Source of the DNA: Marsupella aquatica
Taxonomy: Eukaryota; Marchantiophyta
Direction: 5' to 3'
Assembly (NCBI GenBank): GCA_973895155.1
Contig: OZ316891.1
Coordinates: forward strand, 3,534,001-3,598,000
DNA length: 64,000 nucleotides
Shown here: positions 36,083 to 45,593 of the stretch, in pieces
Numbering within the stretch: the stretch's first letter is position 1
Layout: the number at the start of each line of letters is the position of its first letter
Notes under the pieces: model-generated
What the model was told of the DNA's origin: nothing
The model's database searches: none
Seen by the model: the letters and a program-made list of their open reading frames with translations, nothing else
Translations under genes and position numbers: made by a program

Positions 36083-39000
36083 CCTTGAGGGCTTATCGAT
36101 CCCCCGACATCTCCTTGTTGCTTATAGGCTGAACCGTTCACGCTTGTAGTGTACCGGCGACTCCGCCGGTCTGAGTCACCGCGTGTCAGTGGATGCCTCC
36201 TGAAGTTTGTTATACGGACCCGAGGGAGGGGCCCCTCCACGCTTGTAACCCGGGCGTGCGAATGGCGACGCGCCACCAGCCCGAACATGAATTTCCCTTA
36301 TTGACTAATGATTTCCTACTCATAATGGCTACCTAAATACTATCGTTATGCTAATCATAGCGGCCTAAGATAACCCTAACGCGCATGCTAAGCACGGTTT
36401 AGACTGAATTACTCATTACTCGCTGTACCGGCGGCGTCACAGTTATTGTTGTACAACAAGAACTTGGAGATGGTGGGAGGATCCCACCAGTACCCTATCA
36501 TCCTTGCACTCCTGCATCATTGGGTCCAAATACTAGGACACCACAACTGGGGCCAACAGCACCAATACCCTCCCCTATAAGGGCTTCTTTTGAGTCACAA
36601 TTGATGGGAGATGTCCCATCAAAGCTATGGAAAGATGAGTGGATGAGGTTAGAGAAATGGGTACATAAGAAGGGTTATGGTGATCACAATTGGAGAAGTC
36701 GTACCTGGGATGAGGGGACAGATGTTTGAGGGCATCTGAGTGTCTTGAATGTAGGGAAACTTATGGCAATGCAGACAACTCTCATAACCCTAAATCCATC
36801 TCCAATTGCTTTAGTAATTTTAAGACCAAACACTTGGTCTTCAATAAGCACAAGGATAACTATTGTCGGATAAGGGGCATTCCTTCTACTTTGGTTCAGA
36901 TAGCAGACATCTCTGAGAAGCCAGAATATGATCATGCAAATGCCATCAAAGTAGGCATTGAGATAGTTCAGCGATTGAATGCGGAGCTTGGGGATGATGG
37001 CAAACTATTCTCTATTGTTCCTGATCCCAGTACTCCTGAGTATGCAAACAGGTCTTTCCTATTTAAGGTTCGTTGTACTGTCTGTGGAATGCTTCACACT
37101 GACTTGTGCCCCAAGAAGCTTACCTTGGAGCCCAATTTGAGGACACACTTAGTGAGTCGAGATCACTTGGATGCATTGGAGACAAGGCATGACACAAAAA
37201 TGCTTGCCTTGAGGTCTGGGAAGAGGGGCAGGCCAAAGAGGACTGATTCTAGGGACCTACATCCTGGTCAGAGCGGGATTTTGAAGTTCTTTAAAGATGA
37301 TGGGTCCCGAACAGGCAGCAGTTCAGGTTCAGGTTCAGGTGTGTGTGAATCTGTTGATCTTGGTCTGAGTTTGCTTTGTTGGGGATTATGGGTAGAGAGA
37401 GGTGTGCCTCGAGTGTTATGGAAGGGTATATCTTATGATATTTCCAGCATTTTGGATGATCAGTCTGGGGGAATTACATGGCATTGTGAGCCAAGTTGTT
37501 GCTTGGATGTTTTCCATCCAAGAAGAGACTGTGTTGTGAGTATAGCAGGCTGTTTTAGACACAAGGATTGCTTGAGGTTATCAGAGAATGGAGGAGGATT
37601 TGAAAATCTAACTTGTAGTGAATGTGATTCTATAACACTAGAAGATGATTTTCGTGGACGGGTGCACAGGGAAGCGGAAGCAGTAGTCCACAGAGGGAGC
37701 CGAACCACTGCTGGTGGTATACGATTGGATTATTTGACCAACCCAGAGTTAAGAGATCCAGTGCACAAGCTGAACTCTGTGCGACGAAAAGAGCGTTGGT
37801 TGTTAGCTTTGCAGGCTCAGAAAGTATGTGCCTTGAGCACCAGGAAAAGAAAACTAGAGGAGTTGTTAGGAGTTGCAACAGACAGGAAGGATTTGAGATT
37901 GTTTCTTAGGAGTATTTTGAATGGACACAGGAATGGTGCATTTGGTGGTAAGGAGGGTTTGTGGGATTTCTTGAAGGATGTAGCTCGCAATTTAGGCAGG
38001 AAGCCAAAAGGTAATCATTACACTCAGTAATAGGACTCGAGCTATTGCTCAGGTTATGTTCCAATTTGGGGGCCGTCAAGTTGCTCATTGTTTTGCACGA
38101 AACTTGACAGCCCCTAGCCTTGTGACCCTAAAACGTGATAGAGCAAAACTCACACCTTTTCAAACCGGGTTACGGAAGGAAACCTTTCAGGAGATTGCTA
38201 GAGTGTTGTCTGCTGCAAAGCACTCATTGGGCATTGAGGGGGATGTGCCTGTTATCTTTGCTGAGGATGAAACAAGGATCAAAGAACGCCCTAGGTAATT
38301 GGAACTGGACGTTTTTCCAATTGTTTTTTTAATGACTTTACAAGTAGCACTTGGCTGGAATTTCTCTGATATTGAAAAATTGCATGTCTGTGTTTCAGGT
38401 GGGAGGCAAAGTATGATACTCTCATTGGTTTTGTGGACCTTCAGAGCAGCATGTATGCTCCTATGGTTTGGAAATTCTAGTTGGTGAAGGTGATGAGGGG
38501 TATGATAAAATTGTAAGTACATTTGAACAATGCCCCAAGTGCATGTATGCTCGAGTTGTGATTGTGAATCCTCTGCATGAGTCCTTACCTAAATTGGTTG
38601 TGTGTGCACTGTCTTCCAACTTGTAATAAGTTCACAGCTTCTTGGGTACGAGAGCATTGGGTCCAGTTAAAGGCTTTTTGGGATGAATATTGTAGAGCTA
38701 TGGTAGGCCCTTTGCTTGGACATGCTAGTGATGGTGATGCACGTCGCCGAAAGTTGATGCTGGAAGATTACAGAGGGCAGAATGGATCATACCCAAGGTA
38801 CGGAGTTGGGTGGGAAGGGTGGGCTTACTCTGTTTCAATTCTACCAAATGGGGATTTGTATGGCTTTGGTGACAAAGACCAACCTCATAATGGAAAAAAG
38901 ATGATAAACCCCTTAGACAGAGTGTCTTCTTTACTGGTGCTAGGAGATCAACATGCATCATTATTTATGTAGCTAATGTCTACAATCATTATCCAATTCA

Positions 39001-40889
39001 TGAACATGGCATGGCTTGGGATGATGTGAATAGGGCTGACCGGCATAATTGGGCAGTTCCACAACAAATAGCAACAAGAAGAGTGCAGCAATGTCTGAAA
39101 GATATGTATGAGAGGAGAGATGTACAACATGAACAAAGTTTAGGAACTCAGTTGTACTTGGAGATTTGTGCAGATAATTACTTAGATATTTTCTTTTCTC
39201 CAGTTCATGACTTGAGGTCCCGTATTGTGTTAGCATCCAAGGTTTCGTTCTTTCTACGGTTGTGGAGATTGTGGTTTAGGTTTGGTGACCATTCAGTGGG
39301 TGGGAACTTTGCAGCACACACTAAGAAAGACATGATGTCTATATTCAGGCCTTTCATGATGTTAACATGTCATGTCATTTCATTGTGTTGTTAATTTGTG
39401 CCTTTCAAGATAAGTTCCCACATCTAGGTGTTCCCTTTCACTTGCTAGGTTTGGATTGTTGTGAGATTTTCTTCAGCAAGGTAGGAGGCATGAGTGGCCA
39501 TGAGCAAAATTATGATTTTGGCTCTCTGTTGGATAGTGCTGTTGGACTGAACCGGCTTGCTGCCCTGGAATATGGACCAAAAGGCTTGAAGATAGGTCGT
39601 TCACATAAGAAGCAAGATCATGTGTGGGGGAAGATTCATCCTATAGGGGAAGGGGAGGAAGCACCAAATCTACTTGACTATTCTCTCATTGAGACTAATG
39701 AATTCGTGGTTGCAACCCTTAAAGAAGGTTTTGTTGCTGCTAAGGATCTTATGCATCAATTGCAGATGTCTCCACAAAGTTCCTTACCAACAGCTAGAAA
39801 GAGATGGTGGACATGTCCTTGGGTTGTGGAAAGTGAGACCTGGCCACTAGAGGTGGTTCTGAAGGAAGCAGTTGTTTGCAATGATTCTGAGGAGCAAGTA
39901 GAGCACCAACCACCAGACATAGGCCCTCGCCCAACTGGAGATTTTCATGAATTGGAAGATCCTGAGGATGATCTGAATAGAATAGATGCATGGTTAACAG
40001 AACCAGATCCCATTGTTGTTCCTGACATGCATTCAGATGATGTACATAGAGATGATATACAGTTTGATGTAGACCCCATAGATGAGCTTGAGACATTAGG
40101 CCATGAAGTTCGGCATATGTTTAGATCAGTTGTCCATGCTGTAACTAATGCGCATAATCGTACCAAGGTAGTGCCTACTGTTACTTATGAAGGCAAGGTG
40201 ATTTACAAATCCACTTTGGTAAGCCAGCTGGTAGGCAATCCACATTTGTCAAAAGATAGGCTGACAAGAGTGAAACAAGTGCTATACTATAGTCCCGACT
40301 ATAGTACTCGCAAGAGAAAAGTGCAAGAAGCCAATCCTAACTCATGTTTTGTTGATGTTGGCACTGATTGTGCAATTGCATTTGAGTCTGATGATAATCC
40401 TGCTCCAAGTACTAGATCTGGAAAAAAAGGGAGGAAAGAATAAAGCTGTGGTGGAAGCAATCTCAGCAGGTAAGAAATATTTTTGGTTGGGTCGGATTGT
40501 CCAAATGAGACAAAAGTATGGTAGTAGGTGGGGCAATTGTCGGTCACCAATTGATTTGATGGATAGGCCAACTCCACTCGCAGGGCAATCAGGTAGCATT
40601 TGTGAACTGTTGTTAAATTGGTATAGTCCTATTGGTAAGAGCAAAAGTGAATTCAGATATGATACCACTGATTTGAAATGGATGGATATTGAAATGGTCA
40701 TTGCTAGTGTTAGCTTAACCATGAAAGAAGGGGTTATGGATCGTATCTATGTCTTGGATCCAATAGATAGACGTGCATTGGATCAGTATCTTCAAACAAT
40801 GGTATGAATGTTATGCTACTGTTTAGTTTTTGAGAGTATATATTTTTTGTTTTGTTTATATTAGTGGGTGTAGTGGGATAGGATAGGGG

Positions 40890-40949
40890 GTGACGGATTG
40901 GCAACTTGAGATCCTTTCTCAATTAGGGGTTCAATTCCCCTCCGTCACA
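40890..40949 (+). ncRNA. tRNA-like sequence lacking a D arm
   Basis: Folds by eye into a 7-bp acceptor stem (GTGACGG/CCGTCAC, then A), a 5-bp anticodon stem (TTGAG/CTCAA) with loop ATCCTTT, and a 5-bp T stem (AGGGG/CCCCT) with a canonical TTCAATT loop. The D arm is replaced by nine bases (ATTGGCAAC) and the variable region is two bases. The anticodon position would read CCT (Arg), after a T at position 33. It lies about 80 bp after the transposase stop, within the 14-kb element. It could be a degenerate organellar-type tRNA, a priming or structural RNA, or chance. Confidence 0.45.
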
Positions 40950-41419
40950 TGTTACATCTCTCAGCAGAAGTTTTCAATGGAGTATGGATGGAGTATGTGA
41001 TTGGTTTCAAATTGATTGGTGATGGAATGGATTATTCATGTTGTGACCTTAAAGGCCATCCCACTTATGTACGCAAGGTTTATATTGGGATGACCTTTAG
41101 GTACACAATATAAATGATGCATTGAAATGATCAAAGTTTGAGGTCGAAAAAGGTGCAAGAACTGTTGCAGGGCGTGCCATGTCTGACATAACTTCACAAG
41201 GTACTGGCATAGACTTATCTTTTCTTTCTAGGCATTTTTTATTGATATGTGACACCTTACTTCACAAATTATAGGGGCAATACAAATTGGATTTTAGACT
41301 CTTAGAAGAAAGAAAGGGGGAGGAAAAAAATTTCAACTTAATAAGTATGGGGGTCTAGGCATGAAAACGTCGCAGGTGATGGGGGGTCCTCCATATAGTG
41401 AGACCCCCGAGTTGTGTTG

Positions 41420-41661
41420 TGCCTCTCTTTGATGGGGCTGTCTCCCTCGGGGCCTGGCCCTTGGTCCCTGGCCTTCTGGCCGTTGTTCTGGCTGTTTTGG
41501 CCCCCCTTCCTGTGGGTTTTCACAGGCTTTACTTGAGAAAAAAAATTTAAAATCACCTGGTTCTTCAATGCCTCATAATGTAACCTCCCGTGTAACCTAG
41601 CTATCAAAGGCACCAGGGCCATCCACCTGTCTCCTGTATCAATGAACAAATACATGAACAA
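41420..41661 (-). pseudogene. Target ORF of the 14-kb element, upstream part
   Basis: Minus-strand frame: an exon-like start after a TTGATACAG acceptor (about 41633), GDRWMALVPLIARLHGRLHY, then VKPVKTHRKGGQNSQNN and EGDSPIKERHN, where the 14-kb element begins. It joins in frame to NTRDMKSEKKKRG at 27155. A short T-rich segment after the KNQ codons could be a small intron or a reading-through frame. Family not recognised. Confidence 0.45.
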
Positions 41662-41720
41662 ATATAATCAAAATCATACTCAGTGTAAAAGTATGACAAA
41701 TTAACACATAAGCAATCCAA

Positions 41721-41832
41721 AATACATTCACCAACTAGGCATTAAAACATATGCAATTACAATTACATCACAAAATACATTCACGAACTAGGCATTAAAA
41801 CGTATGCAATTACAATTACTTCACAAAATACA
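41721..41832. repeat. Tandem repeat, period 53 bp
   Basis: AATACATTCAC(C/G)AACTAGGCATTAAAAC(A/G)TATGCAATTACAATTAC repeated twice, with the start of a third copy, at 41721, 41774 and 41827. Confidence 0.85.
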
Positions 41833-42120
41833 CTGAACAAACTAAACTAACTTAAGGAATGGGAGAAAAAGCATAAAGAATGGAAAAGGGCACCTCAATG
41901 GTGTTAGTTCAGCCGCATCTATGTTATTTACTCTACTGCTATGTGCGGGTGCATCTTCTTGTGCAAAAGCTATGCACCCACAACTGTCATCCCAACAATT
42001 GGAGTCTGCTCAAGGAGGATGGGAAGTCTATGAGCATGTCGCTCCCCTCTCCTTGTCATCGTGCCCATCTCATAACTTTTGCCTGTCAATTCCTCCAGCT
42101 CCTTGCTCTTCAGGGTACAC

Positions 42121-42600
42121 AACATCATCAGTTATCAGTGACTGATAACTGATATCAGTCGCTGATATCAGTTATCTCAAAAATTTTAGAATCTCAGCTG
42201 AGGAGTTGAGATGGGGCCTTCGAACTTCCGCTCATCTCAGCTGGGCAGCCGAGGTTGATTCAATCTCGGCTGACCTCGCCGAGATGGGCGTACGAACCGA
42301 AAAAAAAAAAATTTTAAAAACCAAAAAAATTCCCAAAAAAAAAAAATTTGAAAAAAAAATTTGAAAATTTTTTCCCCATCTCAGCTGGGCTCGCCGAGAT
42401 AGGTGTCCGTATGGTACGGATGTCTCATGGCGAAAAAATTTGAAAAAAAAAAATTTCCTTCAAATTTTGAAGAAAAATTCAAGAATTTTTTTTTCTTCAT
42501 TTTTTTCTTTTTCGCATCGCAACTTGGCGGCCTCTCTGAGATGAGGTGGCAGCTGATATCAGGTACACTAATGAAAGTGACTGATAACTAATGAGATTAC
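42121..42600. repeat. Possible MITE with GTTATCAGT ends and nested palindromes
   Basis: Left part: GTTATCAGTGACTGATAACTGATATCAGTCGCTGATATCAG. Right part inverted: AGTTATCAGTCAC...CTGATATCAG. Between them are palindromic TCTCAGCTGAG and CTCGGCTGACCTCGCCGAGATGG phrases plus long A/T runs. The ends are inverted copies, but I could not define a target duplication. Confidence 0.4.
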
Positions 42601-42707
42601 TTATCTCTTGCTCTTCTTATATTGTTGCGTCACTATACTACCCGACCTCTCCAAACATTTCTTTATAATGTATTAGTAATTGAGCTCGTCAACGCCTTTT
42701 TCTTTCC

Positions 42708-42882
42708 TTGTTAGCCCAAGCACCCGCACCATTAGCAGCTTTAGCAACGTCTAAAGCAATGCCATGTCCTACAGCGTTTTCTCCCACAACATTTGTATCT
42801 ATCGAAAGAACATCCGATACACCGCGTTTTTTTAGCTCTCGTTGTACGGCGGCCCAGGTTCCATCTCCAATACAATAAAAGA
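42708..42882 (-). pseudogene. Exon-like open frame, family unknown
   Basis: Minus strand, after a CATATAG acceptor-like site: FFYCIGDGTWAAVQRELKKR then SIDTNVVGENAVGHGIALD and AKAANGAGAWANKERKRR, then TGA. The frame lacks a start codon but its composition looks coding. It could be an upstream exon of the ORF disrupted by the 14-kb element or a remnant of another element. Confidence 0.3.
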
Positions 42883-42899
42883 AACCTATATGAACAAAC

Positions 42900-45590
42900 T
42901 TGGGTCCTCATCTCATGTCTTTTAGCATTTTTGCAGCCTTATGCTCCTCCTTCCATTTAAGAATTCAGGAGGAAGGTCCCTGGGAAGGTCACAGTCCATC
43001 CTTTCTCCCATCCTTTCTCGTTGCTTCAAGAGGCAGCAAAGTTGATTCATTAGCTGCAACTCCTGTCACTACCACAGGTGAAACACAGATGCTCCCTCCC
43101 TAAGTGGTGGCCTTGGGCTTTGTCTACTTACTGATTTTGCCATTTTCAGCCCACTTACTGGTCTTGTTGCTAGGAGGGCAGGGTAGGCAACTCCCCTTTT
43201 ATAATGACTTTATATTCAATTGACAATGACAAACTTCTCAACACAAGAAATAACTCCTAAAAAATGGAATTTGTTTGATGTGAACAAATGAATTGAGGAT
43301 TGGGTGGTGGGATTCTTTTTTAATTTTAAATTTTGGTAATTGTTGCGCTGAAATTGTAATTGGTGCATTGTTTCAGCAATAGCAAACTGTAACAAATTTA
43401 CTGCAGTTAACCCTGGCTAGATTTCCCACTTCTCTAGACTTGCAAGTACTCCTCAATTGCAAAAACCCTGGGACCCAGGAGGGTTTGCACTTAGGGAGAG
43501 ATAACTGTATCACTGGTCACTTCACGACAATAAGGTACAGATTATTTACAGCATCAAAAAGATGTTGATCGAAATATGGGTTACTATTCTAGCATCCATC
43601 AAATGCATTGTTTGGTTATGCCTACTTCATTTCCTTCACCTGTTGCAAGCATATGTAAAGGCGAGGAGGGGCTTCCCTTTGGATAAGAGAGTGGACCTGC
43701 TACAAAAATACCTTGGGAATTATGTATCAACCTGCCAAAAACTAACAGGTGCCCAACCAGGAGACGTGATCCCAAGTCATGATCCCAAAGGCTAATGGCC
43801 CAATAAGGGAGTTGAGTTTTGAGTTGTTGCTTTTAGGCCTGTGTACAAGTTCACTATTCTGCAAAGGGCCAATAGTGTTGCTCTTATTGCCTTCAAACGA
43901 ATTTTCTTCATCATGGCCCTCCTATGGATATGATTTCCTCATGAACCTTACCGAATGTGGGACTCTCAAGCTTTGTAGCTCTTTGGTCTTCTTAGGTTTT
44001 TCCCTTGTTTTCATCCCTTACTTGGGTCGTCTGCCTTTGGGGAATTGTCTCTAGGGTGGAGGCTTCTTGTTCTTTAAAAATAGCTGTGATATTGTACAAG
44101 GGAGTGCAGCTTACCACAGACCCACAGGCACATGTGAGAGGTTCAGCGGATACATGTCTCTTGGACATTGGGGACATGAATGACACAACTTGAGTGAGTT
44201 CGGTTTACCACTGACCTACAGGCACATGTGAGGGATTCACCTGACACCTGCCTCTTAGAGATGGGGACATGAGTGACACAGATTGTACGAGTATATTGTA
44301 AGCGGAGGGAGCAGTCGGGATATATATTATGCATCGAAAGTTCTGGATGGAGCAATTGGAGGGTTGATGATTGGCCATTGATACAAGGCCCAGAATTCAC
44401 TGATTGGCTCCAATCTTGAACTGCCACAGTTAGAAAAGAGAGCGATCTGACCCAGAGAGCATCACATACATATAGTATAGCATGCATCCAGGAGAACTAA
44501 ATAACAAAGCTACTGTGGCCCACCGACTTCTTCAGTCATTGGCTCAATGCTTTCAAGGCCGTTCACAAAGTAGAAAACGGGATAATGATATGACACAGGG
44601 AGACTGCTTGGCACAACTACCAGATATTGAGTCACCGCTGTGGGCCTTGACAAAGTAGAGACGCTTCCCTTGAAGAGTGACCATTACGCACACTCGATAA
44701 CAGCATTTTCACCCCAGTGATATTTCAAGACGATCACCCCTAATAAATCAGCTTCCCAGTTTGTGCCTCCTCCTACCGTTTGCAAGAATTCGCTTATCCC
44801 TCCATCAGAAGGGCCCAGGCAGGGTGCAAAAACAGCCGACCGATCATAGAGGCAACGCGCAAGCAAGTGTGGCAAAAGGACATTTAAGAGCTTCAAAAGA
44901 CTCTGTCAGCTGTAGTCAAGTGCTCTCTTCTTGGCAGGAACTGTTAGAAACTGAATAAAATCCCCAACACGATGGATCTCTATCAAAACCTACCTCATGG
45001 ACAGAATGTTAGAATGTTGCAATGCCTGGGAAGTTCATGATAAAAGCTAAGACGAACAATAATAAACGAAACTGAACTGGATAGAAGACTATGCGAAGAA
45101 TCAACGTAATCTTCGGCAAAAACCTTTCCAGTACAGTAAAGCCGGATGCTGTCCAGAACGGAGTAAGAGTAGAAGCCCACACCACCTTGTCTCTTCGTAT
45201 AAGTCCAAAGCATTTGAAAGCGTAGACACATTACCCACATACTAGCATGATTGCAGTTCCACCCAAAAGCCATCTGTTTGGAAGTCTAGGCCTTGCTCCT
45301 GGAAAATTTGAGGAAAAGTCTGTGATGTTGCTGATCATCAATCAGCCTCGGATAACAGAATCAAGAAGGCAAAGGACAACCGAATTCTAGTCTTTGAACA
45401 CCAGGATGATTAATGAAAGAAAGTAACCTGGGTCTCTAACTGCCGTTCTTGGATCACTTGAAATACCCACAAATATAAATCTAGTGTACAAAGGGTGCAG
45501 GATCAGGGAACATTTACAGACATAATTGCCTCGTGTCAACGAAATGGAAGAAAGCATCAATGTGTAGGTACAAATGCAATCATGCCTTTT
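42900..45590. other. Intergenic region downstream of LAZ1
   Basis: No supported coding gene. It holds a duplicated 80-bp block (44111-44284) and probably the 3' untranslated region of LAZ1 in its last few hundred bases. The short ORFs here are unsupported. Confidence 0.5.
44111..44284. repeat. Duplicated ~80-bp block, period 94
   Basis: TTACCAC(A)GACC.ACAGGCACATGTGAG.G.TTCA...GGGGACATGA.TGACACA at 44111 and 44205, clearly homologous with substitutions. Confidence 0.8.
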
Positions 45591-45593
45591 CAG

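Larger units (their letters stand above)
32116..36441 (-). mobile_element. Retroelement-like insertion, 4.33 kb, 5-bp TSD
   Basis: Bounded by TG...CA ends (TGTCACATCATC on the left; GCGGCGTCACA on the right) and by a direct GTTAT on each side (32111-32115 and 36442-36446). Removing it with one GTTAT joins GTT-ATT-GTT-GTA in frame with the transposase ORF on both sides. Transcription appears to run on the minus strand: TATATAAAAAGG near 36082, then a GA-rich leader and a long gag-like ORF. No reverse transcriptase, integrase or protease is visible. I found no matching pair of LTRs by eye, so it may be a LARD-type or partial element. A MITE at 35401-35697 interrupts it. Confidence 0.75.
31883..40807 (+). 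pseudogene. Zinc-finger DDE-type transposase, decayed and interrupted
   Basis: Starts at ATG 31883 (MAAPKPNSVKLIRKV), with an in-frame TAG just upstream. The 4.3-kb retroelement splits it at KLDGRVI; the frame resumes at 36447. Downstream are a BED-like finger (CLECRETYGN, about 36747), a second finger (CTVCGMLHTDLCPKK...HLVSRDH, about 37078), an AT-hook (KRGRPKR), a GSGSGSG linker and a Cys-rich block (WHCEPSCC ... LTCSECDS). Candidate catalytic acids: FAEDETRIK near 38260, GHASDGDARRRKLML near 38720 and LGLDCCEIFFSKVGG near 39450, the D-D-E order of RNase-H-fold transposases. The intron at 38295-38398 has GT-AG ends. Frameshifts occur near 36725, 38010, 38425, 38600, 38970, 39370 and 40420. 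It is related to large cut-and-paste transposases of plants and algae; superfamily (KDZ-like, hAT-like or other) undecided. Confidence 0.78.
27156..41411 (+). mobile_element. 14.26-kb DNA transposon with transposase and PHD gene
   Basis: Left end CTCGGGGGTCTCACTCCGCG; right end read inward CTCGGGGGTCTCACTATATG. They form a 15-bp perfect inverted repeat. TTGTGTTG occurs directly at both flanks (27148-27155 and 41412-41419), a perfect 8-bp target duplication. Outside it, the minus-strand reading frame is continuous across the insertion point. Inside, in order: a G/T-rich repetitive zone, an EDM2-like PHD gene, a zinc-finger DDE-type transposase gene split by a retroelement, and a tRNA-like sequence. 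An 8-bp duplication fits hAT, P and KDZ/Zisupton groups, but the termini do not match the usual hAT start, so I leave the superfamily open. The ends match the small MITEs elsewhere in the window, which makes this the likely coding-capable parent type, though its transposase is now broken. Confidence 0.9.

Noticed and set aside
32116-36441. Paired LTRs at the retroelement ends
   Set aside because: I compared the outer about 800 bp on each side by eye and found no matching long direct repeat.
38010-38052. Intron in the transposase (GTAATC...GCTCAG)
   Set aside because: It would be only about 42 bases. The alternative frame stays open right through it, so a one-base frameshift is the simpler reading.
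36500-40810. Firm assignment of the transposase to KDZ or hAT
   Set aside because: The 8-bp duplication fits several superfamilies and the motifs I can see do not decide; a profile search is needed.
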